A stretch of 64,000 nt of DNA from an uncultured Rhodospirillaceae bacterium. GTDB taxonomy: Bacteria; Pseudomonadota; Alphaproteobacteria; Rhodospirillales; Rhodospirillaceae. Position numbers and translations under genes: made by a program. The stretch lies in NCBI GenBank assembly GCA_943787205.1, contig CALSLN010000011.1:1-64000 (forward strand), in the 5' to 3' direction. Shown one piece after another: positions 1 to 8,939 of the stretch. Numbering within the stretch: position 1 is the first letter of the stretch; each line of letters begins with the position of its first letter. Below the pieces are notes generated by a model. It was not told where the DNA came from. It did no database searches and was given only the letters and a program-made list of their open reading frames with translations.

Positions 1-192
1 CACCAAACAGTCATCCAGCACATCTTGTGAACTCGGGTCCCAAAGTTGCGCACGCGTCATCACGCGTGGGCTGGAAATCCTCACACACATGCGATCCAGC
101 GCTTTGCTGGTCTTTGGCCCAGATATGCGGATGATCGCCACACCAGCCCGACCGGAGGCCGTCGCTGGAGCGAAAATAGTGTCTGTATTCAT
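1..192 (-). CDS. mnmE: MnmE (TrmE) tRNA modification GTPase, N-terminal part, truncated by window edge
   Basis: The minus strand from the ATG at 192 reads open to the window edge (64 codons). It begins MNTDTIFAPATASGRAGVAI and continues with IRISGP, matching the start of the MnmE N-terminal formyl-THF-binding domain (family pattern DTI-A-AT-GRGGV-I-RISG). MnmE works with MnmG to make 5-carboxymethylaminomethyl-uridine at the tRNA wobble position. The G domain lies outside the window. The gene starts 22 bp after the stop of the DUF6489 gene on the same strand and no clear Shine-Dalgarno is visible, so the two may be co-transcribed. Proximity of rho, DUF6489 and mnmE is typical of alphaproteobacterial origin regions. 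Confidence 0.85.
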   Translation of the reverse strand, partial: MNTDTIFAPATASGRAGVAIIRISGPKTSKALDRMCVRISSPRVMTRAQLWDPSSQDVLDDCLV

Positions 193-214
193 GAGTTGAA
201 TCGCATCTGCAGCG

Positions 215-466
215 TTATTTCTTTTTCCCAGATGTATTCGGTCCGGAGAAGGTCGACCAAAATGCTTTTTGCATGTCCGCTAAGCCATCGGTCCCCGTTG
301 GAAAAATCGTTTTCATAATGTCTTCTGGATTCATGGCTTTTGCCGCTTTCTCCATTTGGCCCTGGAATCCATCCAACATCTCTTTTTGCATAGGCGCGAC
401 ATCTGGCAGCCCCAAAAACGCCCGAGCTTCCTCTGGCGTACATTCAACGTTGATTTTCACTTTCAT
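215..466 (-). CDS. DUF6489 family small protein
   Basis: This 83-residue acidic/hydrophilic protein begins [20 protein letters not shown] and contains an MQKAFW motif near its C-terminus. That pattern is characteristic of the small alphaproteobacterial DUF6489 proteins usually found between rho and mnmE. The start at 466 is supported by a GGGAG Shine-Dalgarno sequence about 8 bases upstream. No signal peptide or membrane segment is visible. The function is unknown. Family membership is recalled from sequence pattern and context, not from a search. Confidence 0.8.
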   Translation of the reverse strand: MKVKINVECTPEEARAFLGLPDVAPMQKEMLDGFQGQMEKAAKAMNPEDIMKTIFPTGTDGLADMQKAFWSTFSGPNTSGKKK

Positions 467-562
467 GGTCAGCTCCCGACAGGCGTTTCATTTGAATCCG
501 AGCTTAGCCCGCCTACAGTAGAAACTGATCAAAAGAAACAAAAGCCTTCAGAAAGAACTCCT

Positions 563-2635
563 ATGACCGATGACTCATCTAAGACATCAGCAACCTCAAT
601 AGGGAAAAATCGTCTTGGGGAAGAAACAAGCCCGTATTTGCGACAGCATGAAGACAATCCTGTTCACTGGTGGGCTTGGGGTGATGATGCTTTTGCTGCT
701 GCAAAGGCTGAAGACAAACCCATACTTTTGTCCGTTGGATACGCCGCTTGCCATTGGTGTCACGTCATGGCGCATGAGAGTTTTGAGATTTCGCCGATTG
801 CTGATGTCATGAATCGGCTGTTCATCAACATAAAAGTTGATCGTGAAGAGCGTCCTGACGTTGACGCCATTTATCAAAAAGCTCTTGCAACAACAGGTGA
901 ACAAGGCGGATGGCCACTGACGATGTTTATCACGCCAGACGGTAAACCTTTTTTTGGCGGCACTTACTTTCCACCAGAGCCAAGATATGGCCGCCCCGGT
1001 TTTCCTGAGGTCTTAGAACGCGTTGCCACCGTTTATCGAGATGATCGCAAAACTGTCGAAGAACAGGCGGGCAAAATAACAGACCATTTGAATCAAAATC
1101 AGGATGGGGAACTGAATGAGCCCTTGGCTTTAGCATCTTTAGACGATGCCGCTGCACACATCGTCGATCACTTTGATTTCGTTGATGGCGGCCTAGAAGG
1201 TCAGCCTAAGTTTCCAATGACTGATGTGTTTGAGTTTATGTGGCGCGCCTTTTGCCGCTCTGGTGAACCAAAGTACAAGACAGCGGCCACCCTGACTCTC
1301 GATCGAATCTGCCAGGGAGGAATTTATGATCATCTCGGTGGCGGCTTCTCACGCTATTCCACCGACAGTACATGGCTCGCACCGCACTTTGAAAAGATGC
1401 TTTATGACAACGCGCAACTGATCGACGTCATGAGTCTGGTCTGGTTGGAAACAAAGTCTGACCTTTACAAAACGCGTGTTGAAGAAACCATTGGTTGGCT
1501 TACACGAGAGATGGTCGGTGAGAACGGTGCCTTTGCCGCGACGCTTGATGCAGACTCTGAAGGTGAAGAAGGTAAATTCTATGTTTGGACTGAGGCCGAA
1601 ATCAACGCGGTATTAGATGGTGAGACCCTTTCTCTGTTCAAGGATATCTATGATGTTTCTGAGCGTGGCAATTGGGAAAACCGAACAATCCTGAACCGCA
1701 TCAATAGCGCGGGCCGCGTTCTCACGGAGCAAGAAAACAAGCGTCTCGCCGACGCAAGATCAAAGCTCTTTGACGTCCGTGCACCACGCGTGCGGCCCGG
1801 TCGGGACGACAAAGTTTTAGCCGATTGGAACGGCTTGTTAATTCAGGCCTTGGCAAAGGCCGGAGCTATTTTTGATCAGCCAGAGTGGGTCTCCCTGGGG
1901 CAGACAGCCTTTGAAGCCATTTTGTCGACAATGGTTTGGCAAGATGACGAAGGTCGAGATCGTCTCTCACATTCCCTCTGTGGTGGACGTCTGCAACCCG
2001 TCGACATGCTCGATGATTATGCAAACATGATCGCCGGCGGCATCGCCCTACATAGCGCAACTGGGAATTATGTGTTTCTTAACCAAACTATTGAATGGGC
2101 CGATCTGGTTCATGCTTTGTTTTGGAATGAAGGCAGTCATGGCTACTTCTTTACAGCCTCCGATGCCGAGAACCTGATTGTTCGAACAACTCAAGTTACT
2201 GACACAGCTACACCTTCTGGAAACGGCGTCATGCTCAATAACCTTACGAGGTTATTTTTCTTAACCGGCGATGATCGGTTTCGTATCCGAGCAGAGGCCC
2301 TCATAGAAGCTTTTGATGTCGACGCCATGCGTCATTTCCCGCACACGTGTTCTTTCTTGAACGGTTTCGAATTGTTCACAGATTCATTGCAAGTTGTCAT
2401 CGTTGGGGACCGTTCTGATCCTAATGCCAAGGCTTTGTTATCGGCCGCACTGAGCTCTTCGCTTCCGAACCTCGTTTTATCAACCGTCGATGACAAAGAC
2501 GCTCTTCCTGCAGGGCATGCCGCGTATGGGAAATCGACCATCGATGGCGAAGTAGCGGCTTACGTCTGCCGAGGCCCCGTATGCCAAGCTCCTGTAACCT
2601 CTCCCGAAGACTTGCGCGCAGCACTTGTTGCTTAG
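563..2635 (+). CDS. DUF255 / SSP411-like thioredoxin-fold protein (YyaL family)
   Basis: A protein of about 690 residues. It opens with [21 protein letters not shown] and a CxxC motif ([14 protein letters not shown]), the hallmark of the N-terminal DUF255 thioredoxin-like domain. A long alpha/alpha-barrel-like C-terminal domain follows (motifs [37 protein letters not shown]). This two-domain architecture matches the YyaL/SSP411 family, whose biochemical function is poorly defined. The open frame extends upstream to 356, but the start at ATG 563 is chosen because family similarity begins there and the upstream part overlaps the DUF6489 gene on the other strand. It is followed 8 bp later by ogt and is probably co-transcribed with it. 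Confidence 0.85.
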   Translation: MTDDSSKTSATSIGKNRLGEETSPYLRQHEDNPVHWWAWGDDAFAAAKAEDKPILLSVGYAACHWCHVMAHESFEISPIADVMNRLFINIKVDREERPDVDAIYQKALATTGEQGGWPLTMFITPDGKPFFGGTYFPPEPRYGRPGFPEVLERVATVYRDDRKTVEEQAGKITDHLNQNQDGELNEPLALASLDDAAAHIVDHFDFVDGGLEGQPKFPMTDVFEFMWRAFCRSGEPKYKTAATLTLDRICQGGIYDHLGGGFSRYSTDSTWLAPHFEKMLYDNAQLIDVMSLVWLETKSDLYKTRVEETIGWLTREMVGENGAFAATLDADSEGEEGKFYVWTEAEINAVLDGETLSLFKDIYDVSERGNWENRTILNRINSAGRVLTEQENKRLADARSKLFDVRAPRVRPGRDDKVLADWNGLLIQALAKAGAIFDQPEWVSLGQTAFEAILSTMVWQDDEGRDRLSHSLCGGRLQPVDMLDDYANMIAGGIALHSATGNYVFLNQTIEWADLVHALFWNEGSHGYFFTASDAENLIVRTTQVTDTATPSGNGVMLNNLTRLFFLTGDDRFRIRAEALIEAFDVDAMRHFPHTCSFLNGFELFTDSLQVVIVGDRSDPNAKALLSAALSSSLPNLVLSTVDDKDALPAGHAAYGKSTIDGEVAAYVCRGPVCQAPVTSPEDLRAALVA

Positions 2636-2643
2636 GATTTAAA

Positions 2644-3096
2644 ATGCCCCAACTTTCGTTTCACTCACCAATAGGTGAAATCACCATCTCGGAAGAAGAC
2701 TGCTTTCTAGTCTCCATTGACTGGGGTTGGGGCCAGGATCAGCAGGAAACACGTTTACTGATAGAGGCGAGAGATCAGCTCATTGAATACTTCGATGGGG
2801 CACGGAAGACCTTTGACCTCCCATTACACCTCGCCGGAACGCCGTTTCAAAAAACGGTTTGGAATGCGATGCAATCAATCCCGTATGGGCAGGTTCTTAC
2901 CTATGGCCAAGTCGCCAAAAAAATTGGCTCTGCGCCCCGCGCTGTTGGTATGGCCTGTGGGGCAAACCCCATTCCAGTTATTGTTCCCTGCCACCGAATA
3001 GTCGCTGCTTCTAGCCTTGGGGGCTATTCGGGAGACGGCGGAGTGGTTACAAAGCAAAGATTATTAGATTTTGAAGGGTGGGGTGGTCACACCTAA
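2644..3096 (+). CDS. ogt: Methylated-DNA--[protein]-cysteine S-methyltransferase
   Basis: A suicide DNA-repair protein of 150 residues that transfers the methyl group from O6-methylguanine to its own cysteine. The catalytic PCHR motif (IPVIVPCHRIV) is intact, as are the preceding helix-turn-helix region (GTPFQKTVWNAM, IPYGQVLTYGQVA) and the GYSGDGG loop. The start at ATG 2644 is chosen over an in-frame upstream start because the family begins there and the upstream codons lie inside the DUF255 gene. There is no Ada-type N-terminal domain, so this is the short Ogt/MGMT form. The next gene, an oxidoreductase, starts 38 bp downstream. Confidence 0.92.
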   Translation: MPQLSFHSPIGEITISEEDCFLVSIDWGWGQDQQETRLLIEARDQLIEYFDGARKTFDLPLHLAGTPFQKTVWNAMQSIPYGQVLTYGQVAKKIGSAPRAVGMACGANPIPVIVPCHRIVAASSLGGYSGDGGVVTKQRLLDFEGWGGHT

Positions 3097-3134
3097 ACAC
3101 CTTCTCAGACCAATCCAAAGTAAACGGGGCAGTT

Positions 3135-4112
3135 ATGGCACGAGCAATAGTAGTAACAGAAACAGGCGGACCAAATGTTCTCGTAGCAGCTGATGTAAAT
3201 ATCGGCGAGCCTGGGCCTGGTGAGGTTCGCTTACGGCAAACGGCGATTGGCGTGAACTTTATCGATACCTACCATCGTTCAGGATTATATCCCGTTGCTG
3301 CACTGCCCTTTACCCCAGGCATGGAAGCCGTAGGCGAGGTTGAGCAAGTTGGTGAGGGTGTCACTGACCTTAAAGAAGGAGATCGTGTTTGCTACGGCAA
3401 CGGCCCAATGGGTTCTTATGCGTCCGAACGCATTATGCCGACAAGCACATTGATCAAAGTGCCGGCTGCTTTACGCGACGAACAAGTCGCTGGAATGATG
3501 CTTCGCGGACTGACAGCCTGGTATCTCCTAAGAAGTTTGCATGACCTTAAAGCTGGAGAGACCGTTCTCTTTCACGCAGCGGCTGGAGGCGTTGGCTTAA
3601 TTTTTTGCCAGTGGGCAAAACAGATCGGCGCAACTGTGATTGGCACTGTTGGGTCTGAAGAAAAAGCCGAGCTTGCGAGAGCAAATGGGTGCTCCCATAC
3701 AGTTCTTTATAAAAGCGAAGACTTTGTTGCGAAGGTCAACGACATCACAGACGGCAAGAAGGTTTCGGTTGTCTACGACGGTGTCGGAAAAGACACTTTT
3801 ATGGGATCTCTCGACTGCTTGCAAAAACGCGGCCTAATGGTTTCGTTTGGAAATGCGTCTGGCCCGCCACCCGCTATCGATATTGGCAGCCTTGGGCCTA
3901 AAGGGTCTCTCTTTGTGACTCGGCCAACGTTATTCGATTACACCGGAACACGGGAACAACTTGAACACGGGTGTCGTGATTTGTTCAAGGTCGTCGAATC
4001 CGGCGCGGTAAAAATCGAGGTCGGCCAATCCTATGGGCTAGATCAAGCAGCACATGCACACAACGATCTAGAGACAAGGAAAACAAGCGGATCAACTATT
4101 TTACAAACCTGA
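3135..4112 (+). CDS. Quinone oxidoreductase (zeta-crystallin-like, MDR superfamily)
   Basis: A 325-residue medium-chain dehydrogenase/reductase of the NADPH:quinone oxidoreductase type. The N-terminal GroES-like domain shows VNFIDTYHRSGLYP and LPFTPGMEAVGEV. The Rossmann domain has the nucleotide-binding motif HAAAGGVGL. The C-terminal part carries the TRPTLFDYT segment typical of Qor. Zinc-binding cysteines are absent, as in the quinone-reductase branch. The start at ATG 3135 (MARAIVVTETGGP) is preferred to an upstream in-frame start overlapping ogt. It is the last gene of a three-gene plus-strand island inserted between rho and DUF6489/mnmE. Confidence 0.9.
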   Translation: MARAIVVTETGGPNVLVAADVNIGEPGPGEVRLRQTAIGVNFIDTYHRSGLYPVAALPFTPGMEAVGEVEQVGEGVTDLKEGDRVCYGNGPMGSYASERIMPTSTLIKVPAALRDEQVAGMMLRGLTAWYLLRSLHDLKAGETVLFHAAAGGVGLIFCQWAKQIGATVIGTVGSEEKAELARANGCSHTVLYKSEDFVAKVNDITDGKKVSVVYDGVGKDTFMGSLDCLQKRGLMVSFGNASGPPPAIDIGSLGPKGSLFVTRPTLFDYTGTREQLEHGCRDLFKVVESGAVKIEVGQSYGLDQAAHAHNDLETRKTSGSTILQT

Positions 4113-4129
4113 AAACACCCTCAGGTTTT
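4106..4129. terminator. Candidate bidirectional terminator between qor-like gene and rho
   Basis: A perfect 8-bp inverted repeat, AAACCTGA / TCAGGTTT, with an 8-base loop spans the qor-like stop codon. It lies between the convergent ends of the qor-like gene and rho. The plus strand continues with TTTT. The stem is short and AT-rich, so termination strength is uncertain. Confidence 0.45.
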
Positions 4130-4138
4130 CCGCAACCC

Positions 4139-5395
4139 TTAGTGATTCATACGATCAAAGAAGTCATCGTTATTCTTTGATTCACGGAGTTTATCGAGCA
4201 AGAACTCCATACCGTCTTGTGTTCCCATCGGATCAAGAATGCGGCGTAAGACCCACATTTTTGACAACGTCTTCTGATCAACAAGAAGCTCTTCCTTACG
4301 TGTGCCTGACTTAGTGATATCAATCGCCGGGAAGACACGCTTGTCTGACAGCTTACGGTCCATAACAATTTCAGAGTTACCCGTACCTTTAAACTCTTCA
4401 AAAATGACCTCATCCATACGGCTTCCTGTATCGATCAAAGCCGTTGCAATAATTGTTAGTGATCCGCCTTCCTCAATATTACGGGCGGCACCAAAAAACC
4501 GTTTTGGTCTTTGCAATGCATTTGCATCAACACCACCTGTTAAAACCTTCCCTGATGAAGGAACGACAGTGTTATAGGCGCGTGCAAGACGAGTGATTGA
4601 ATCAAGTAGGATAACAACGTCACGTTTGTGCTCAACCAAACGTTTAGCCTTTTCAATAACCATTTCAGAAACTTGAACATGTCGTTGAGCTGGCTCATCA
4701 AATGTAGAACTAACAACTTCACCCTTCACCGTTCTATCCATATCGGTGACTTCTTCTGGGCGCTCATCAATCAATAAAACAATCAAATAAACTTCTGGAT
4801 GGTTGGCTGCAATTGAACTTGCAATGTTTTGCAACATTACAGTTTTACCAGCTCGTGGTGGGGCCGTTAGAAGAGCACGTTGCCCTTTTCCCAAGGGAGA
4901 AACAATTTCAATAACCCGACCGGTCAATTCTTTACCCGCTGGATCTTCGACTTCCATATTCAGTTTTTCGTCAGGGTAAAGTGGTGTTAAATTATCAAAG
5001 TTAATGCGGTGACGAACAGCATCAGGTTGCTCAAAATTGATCGTGTTAACTTTCAAAAGAGCAAAATATCGCTCTCCATCTTTCGGGCCACGTATTTCGC
5101 CCTCTACAGTATCACCGGTTCGTAAACCGAAGCGCCTAACCTGACTTGGTGAAACATAAATATCATCTGGTCCGGCTAAATAGTTCGACTCTGGAGACCT
5201 GAGAAATCCAAAACCATCTTGTAGAATCTCTAAAACACCTTCGCCAGAAATTGCCTGATCCTGCTCAGACAGTTGTTTAAGAATTGAAAACAACATGTCT
5301 TGCTTACGCAAAGTCGACGCATTTTCGATACCGAGCTCTTCAGCAAAAGCTAGAAGCTCAGGAGGTGTTTTACGCTTAAGGCCTTGAAGATGCAT
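4139..5395 (-). CDS. rho: Transcription termination factor Rho
   Basis: A 418-residue hexameric RNA helicase and the expected full length for Rho. The N-terminal Rho-N/cold-shock RNA-binding region shows [18 protein letters not shown]. The Walker A motif is APPRAGKT, the Walker B region is [15 protein letters not shown], and the Q/R-loop region ([16 protein letters not shown]) is intact. It starts at ATG 5395 with a GGAG about 12 bases upstream. Its 5' end faces the AT-rich gap that I read as the candidate replication origin, so it is transcribed away from it. In many alphaproteobacteria rho lies close to the origin. Confidence 0.97.
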   Translation of the reverse strand: MHLQGLKRKTPPELLAFAEELGIENASTLRKQDMLFSILKQLSEQDQAISGEGVLEILQDGFGFLRSPESNYLAGPDDIYVSPSQVRRFGLRTGDTVEGEIRGPKDGERYFALLKVNTINFEQPDAVRHRINFDNLTPLYPDEKLNMEVEDPAGKELTGRVIEIVSPLGKGQRALLTAPPRAGKTVMLQNIASSIAANHPEVYLIVLLIDERPEEVTDMDRTVKGEVVSSTFDEPAQRHVQVSEMVIEKAKRLVEHKRDVVILLDSITRLARAYNTVVPSSGKVLTGGVDANALQRPKRFFGAARNIEEGGSLTIIATALIDTGSRMDEVIFEEFKGTGNSEIVMDRKLSDKRVFPAIDITKSGTRKEELLVDQKTLSKMWVLRRILDPMGTQDGMEFLLDKLRESKNNDDFFDRMNH

Positions 5396-5985
5396 GGAGG
5401 AAAAAGCTCCGAAACCTATTTAAACATGATGTTCAGAAGGTTTATTGACGTTGAGGGAAAGATTCAAAGCGACAGATTAAACAGAAGTTTTGATGAGATC
5501 TGAAATGTCGTTTTGGATTAACGGAGGGGAAACTAGAAAATCGTTAACGTACCCATGGTGAGTCTGTCAATTAATATTTCAAGTGTACTTAATAAAGCAC
5601 TTGTCTAGTTATCTTACTACTTAAATAAGAATCTTAAAAAAGATGTAGTAGTTGTAGAGGCTGTTTAAAATGGGGATTATTTTTCACCCCCTAAACAGTC
5701 CTCAGATTTAAAAACACCTAAAGACGTTGAAGTGTTGGGTATAAGATTGCTCATGAGAACAATGTGGCCTTGTTAATGCACAGATGATCAGTGGGTTGTT
5801 TCCAATTTGATAGAATGAATTATGGGGAAAACTAAGTTTCTCACAGTCTTTATATCTATTAGAAGAAACTTATCCCACGTTGGTAATTAGCTAGGTGAAA
5901 TACTAATAATGAGGACAGATAATTCATGTCATCTCAGAATCAGTGAGTTATCCCCGGTATTAGACATTAAAAATGGTAGAGCCCG
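5396..5985. other. Candidate chromosomal replication origin (oriC)
   Basis: A 590-bp gene-free, clearly AT-rich segment between divergently transcribed rho and ppsR. Degenerate DnaA-box-like sequences (consensus TTATNCACA) cluster in the right half: TGGGTATAA at 5736-5744 (reverse strand), TAATGCACA at 5774-5782, TGGGGAAAA at 5823-5831 (reverse strand), TTATCCCAC at 5870-5878 and TTATCCCCG at 5948-5956. The left half holds TTAA/AATATT-rich runs suited to unwinding, and an imperfect inverted repeat at 5661-5698. In Caulobacter the origin lies directly beside the DUF299 (ppsR) gene, which opens the same maf-aroE-coaE-dnaQ series. No perfect DnaA box is present, so the call rests mainly on context. 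Confidence 0.6.
5661..5698. repeat. Imperfect inverted repeat inside candidate oriC
   Basis: CTGTTTA at 5661-5667 pairs with TAAACAG at 5692-5698. A second pairing, GGGG (5672-5675) with CCCC (5687-5690), lies inside it around an AT-rich loop. The flanks GAGG and CCTC extend the symmetry imperfectly. It could be an origin element or a terminator for leftward/rightward transcripts; there is no direct evidence for either. Confidence 0.4.
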
Positions 5986-6804
5986 TTGGTAGACACGCCT
6001 TTTAATCTTCATCTTGTATCGGACTCTTCGGGAGAAACGGTTAGCGGAATCGCTAGAGCGTGCCTCGTTCAATATGATGATCAGGCGATTACAGAACATT
6101 TTTGGTGGTTGGTTCGCACCAAAGGGCAAATGAGCCGGGTTATCGACGGCATTAAAGCCTCGCCGGGACTCGTCATATTTACGTTGTTAGACCCGACAAT
6201 TCGCGGGCCTCTCGAGCAAGCTTGTAGAGAGTTGGGAATACCTTACGTTTCAGCCCTAGACCCAGTCATGGATGCTTTAAGCAATATTTTTGATAAGGAA
6301 GGCGGCCATGAAATTGGCCGCCAACATACGCTCGACGATGATTATTTTGATCGTATAGAAGCTATGCATTTCGCTTTGGCCCATGATGATGGACAAACAC
6401 TTCATGGGCTAAAAGACGCTGATATTGTTCTTATAGGCGTGTCTCGGACGTCTAAAACACCAACATGTATGTATCTTGCCAATAGAGGATTTCGGGCGGG
6501 AAACATTCCTCTCGTTCCCGGAATTGTTCTACCTGAAGATGTTGTTGCCGCGACTAACCCGCTTTTTGTAGGCCTTACCCGAGAGCCAAAGAGTTTAACG
6601 GATATTCGCCAATCTCGTCTTCGACTGATGAATGAAGATAAAAGCATGGACTATGCGGATGTAGACCTTGTTAAAGAAGAGGTCGCCGCATCGAGACGTT
6701 TATTCCGAAAACATGGATGGCCCGTTATTGATGTCACGCGGAAATCAATTGAAGAAACAGCAGCCTCTATTATCCAGCTTTATAACGAACGGAATGCTTC
6801 ATGA
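5986..6804 (+). CDS. ppsR: Pyruvate, phosphate dikinase / PEP synthase regulatory kinase-phosphorylase (DUF299)
   Basis: A 272-residue DUF299 protein, a bifunctional serine/threonine kinase and Pi-dependent phosphorylase acting on PPDK or PEP synthase. Visible motifs are FNLHLVSDSSGETVSG at the N-terminus, the P-loop-like GVSRTSKTPTCMYLA, and LRLMNEDKSMDYADVD near the C-terminus. The only in-frame start is TTG 5986. An ATG at 5973 in another frame would give MVEPVVDTPFNL if one G of GG at 5988-5989 were extra, so the start region may hide a one-base error. It overlaps maf by 4 bp (ATGA) and heads the rightward operon next to the candidate origin. Confidence 0.92.
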   Translation: MVDTPFNLHLVSDSSGETVSGIARACLVQYDDQAITEHFWWLVRTKGQMSRVIDGIKASPGLVIFTLLDPTIRGPLEQACRELGIPYVSALDPVMDALSNIFDKEGGHEIGRQHTLDDDYFDRIEAMHFALAHDDGQTLHGLKDADIVLIGVSRTSKTPTCMYLANRGFRAGNIPLVPGIVLPEDVVAATNPLFVGLTREPKSLTDIRQSRLRLMNEDKSMDYADVDLVKEEVAASRRLFRKHGWPVIDVTRKSIEETAASIIQLYNERNAS

Positions 6805-7421
6805 CTCAGTCGGACGATCAAAGCTGTCCGTCTCTTGTCCTCGCTTCCGCAAGTCAAAGTCGTGCTCGAATGCTCAGTGCTGCTGGAATAGAGTTCACAG
6901 CCCAGCCTGCATATATTGATGAGGACGCCGTCAAACAGTCTCTAAGTTCTGAAGGGGCAGAGTCGATAGATGTCGCTGAGACGTTGGCAGAATTAAAAGC
7001 TGTAAAAATTTCTCTCAGTAATCCGCAATCTCTTGTTGTTGGCGCAGATTCTATACTCGACTTAGAGGGTGTTTGGTTTGATAAACCGGCAGACCTTGAT
7101 CACGCGAAGGCTCACCTTATGACCCTGCGCGGAAAAACGCATTCTTTAGCAACGGCGGCTGTTGTTGCTTTAGGAGGCAAGCGGATTTGGCATTATCGAG
7201 ACCGATCCAATATGACAATGCGTAACTTCTCAGACGCTTTTCTAGAACGCTACCTTGCTTCTGTTGGTGATGATATCTTGTCATCTGTAGGGGCATATCA
7301 TCTCGAGGGGCGGGGTGCTCAACTCTTTAGTAAAGTTGATGGTGACTTCTTTTCTATTCTTGGTCTGCCGTTGCTTCCTCTTCTTTCTTTTTTGCGAGAA
7401 CATAACGTGGTGCAGGGATGA
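6801..7421 (+). CDS. maf: Maf family nucleoside-triphosphate pyrophosphatase
   Basis: A 206-residue Maf/HAM1-fold house-cleaning pyrophosphatase that removes aberrant nucleotides. It shows LVLASASQSRARML at the N-terminus (family S-S-P-R-R pattern), the VVGADSILDLEG segment and the DPYQ-like late region VGAYHLEGRGAQLF. The residues around the first motif (SQSRARML) fit the YceF-type subgroup, but substrate choice cannot be read with certainty. Its start overlaps the ppsR stop and its stop overlaps the aroE start, both as ATGA, indicating translational coupling. Confidence 0.92.
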   Translation: MTQSDDQSCPSLVLASASQSRARMLSAAGIEFTAQPAYIDEDAVKQSLSSEGAESIDVAETLAELKAVKISLSNPQSLVVGADSILDLEGVWFDKPADLDHAKAHLMTLRGKTHSLATAAVVALGGKRIWHYRDRSNMTMRNFSDAFLERYLASVGDDILSSVGAYHLEGRGAQLFSKVDGDFFSILGLPLLPLLSFLREHNVVQG

Positions 7422-8260
7422 CTCAGACAAGCCATGCTCCATTAGCGGGTGTAATGGGATGGCCAATTTCTCATTCTCTTTCTCCGCGGCTGCATAGCTA
7501 CTGGCTGAAAGAGAATGGAATAGATGGAGCCTATGTTCCGTTGCCGGTCTCACCGGATAATCTTGAGCATGCTTTGAAGGCTTTACCAAAGCTCGGATTT
7601 AGGGGCGTTAACCTAACGGTGCCTCACAAAGAAGCCGCCGTCCCCTTTCTTGATCATGTATCAGATGTGGCCACTAGAATTGGGGCCGTAAACACAGTTT
7701 TTGTTTCTGAAGACGGAACTTTATCGGGAACAAACACAGACGCCTTTGGGTTTTTGGAAAACCTGAGACGTAATGCACCGCAATGGAGCGAAACAAAAGG
7801 ACCTGTTGTTGTTCTCGGAGCTGGCGGCGCGGCCTGTGCGGTTGTTGCCGCGCTCTTGGACCTAGATGTTGTAGAAATCCGATTACTAAACAGAACAACA
7901 GAGAAAGCGCATGCTCTAGCTGAATCTCTAGGAGGGCCGATAAAAATAGTAGAGTGGAGCGAAAGAGGAGAGGCTCTTGACGGCTCAACCCTGTTGGTTA
8001 ACACGACAACTCTCGGGATGGTTGGTCAGCCTAGATTGGAGCTTTCTTTAGCAGCTTTGCCTAAGTCGGCGATCGTTTATGATCTCGTATATGCACCCCT
8101 TGAAACAGAGTTGCTGTCGGCAGCGCGCAGTTTGGGTTTATCGACGGTCGATGGTCTCGGCATGTTGCTTTATCAAGCAGCACCAGGTTTTGAAGGATGG
8201 TTCGGTGTTCAGCCTATCGTAACGGATGGGTTGCGTGATGCTGTTTTATCTACGCCGTAG
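7418..8260 (+). CDS. aroE: Shikimate dehydrogenase
   Basis: A 280-residue NADP-dependent enzyme reducing 3-dehydroshikimate in the chorismate pathway. The N-terminal substrate-binding domain has GWPISHSLSPRLHSYWL and NLTVPHKEAAV with the catalytic lysine. NTDAFGF follows, then the Rossmann motif VLGAGGAACAV and the C-terminal GLGMLLYQAAPGFEGWFG. The length is normal. It is the third gene of the ppsR-maf-aroE-coaE-dnaQ series, coupled to maf by a 4-bp overlap. Confidence 0.95.
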   Translation: MTQTSHAPLAGVMGWPISHSLSPRLHSYWLKENGIDGAYVPLPVSPDNLEHALKALPKLGFRGVNLTVPHKEAAVPFLDHVSDVATRIGAVNTVFVSEDGTLSGTNTDAFGFLENLRRNAPQWSETKGPVVVLGAGGAACAVVAALLDLDVVEIRLLNRTTEKAHALAESLGGPIKIVEWSERGEALDGSTLLVNTTTLGMVGQPRLELSLAALPKSAIVYDLVYAPLETELLSAARSLGLSTVDGLGMLLYQAAPGFEGWFGVQPIVTDGLRDAVLSTP

Positions 8261-8268
8261 ACAAGAAA

Positions 8269-8934
8269 ATGAAGCACAGGCCTCTTTGTTTAAGACAAAC
8301 ACGCCGACGTAACCGTCATCCATATGCTGTTAAGATAATTGGTCTCACGGGCTCAATTGGCATGGGGAAATCGACGGCTGCCCGAATGATAAAATGCATG
8401 GGAATCGCTGTTTTTGATGCAGATGCGACAACTCATCGGTTAATGGGACCAAAAGGAACGGCTCTTCCACATATCGAAGAAAGGTTTCCTGGAATAGTTG
8501 GTTCACAAGGTGTTGATCGCAAACGTTTGGGCGACATCGTCTTTAAAGACAAAGCGGCTTTGAATGATTTGGAAACTATTCTTCACCCTATGATAGGACA
8601 AGAAAAAGAGTCGTTTCTAAGATGTCATGCACTGCGCCGATCTGGTCGCGTGATTCTAGACGTTCCTCTGTTATTCGAAACGGACGGCCAAAACCGTTGT
8701 GACGCAGCATTGGTTGTTACCGCTCCGAAATTTTTGCAAAGACAACGGGTTCTTGCGCGTGTTGGAATGACAGATGAAAAGTTGGCCGGTATCCTGTCTC
8801 ATCAAATGCCAGATCAATATAAACGCCGCCTTGCTACAGCAGTCGTCACAAGTGGGTTGGGTATGGCCGTGACGTGGCGCAAACTAAGACAAGTCTTGGT
8901 CAATGATCTGCGCGTAATTGGGAAAGTGGGTTAA
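8269..8934 (+). CDS. coaE: Dephospho-CoA kinase
   Basis: Catalyses the last step of coenzyme A synthesis. The P-loop is GLTGSIGMGKST, and FDADATTHRL and the DVPLLFE segment are typical of CoaE. The protein of 221 residues carries a basic extension of about 20 residues before the usual beginning (VKIIGLTG). ATG 8269 is the only in-frame start found, 8 bp after aroE. An ATG at 8324 immediately before the conserved start is out of frame by one base and would give MxVKIIGL if a base were missing, so the extension may be an artefact. Confidence 0.92.
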   Translation: MKHRPLCLRQTRRRNRHPYAVKIIGLTGSIGMGKSTAARMIKCMGIAVFDADATTHRLMGPKGTALPHIEERFPGIVGSQGVDRKRLGDIVFKDKAALNDLETILHPMIGQEKESFLRCHALRRSGRVILDVPLLFETDGQNRCDAALVVTAPKFLQRQRVLARVGMTDEKLAGILSHQMPDQYKRRLATAVVTSGLGMAVTWRKLRQVLVNDLRVIGKVG

Positions 8935-8939
8935 CGCAC

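Noticed and set aside
46-318. Plus-strand frame covering the left edge
   Set aside because: It is the antisense of the mnmE start and the DUF6489 gene, both of which have recognisable protein sequence.
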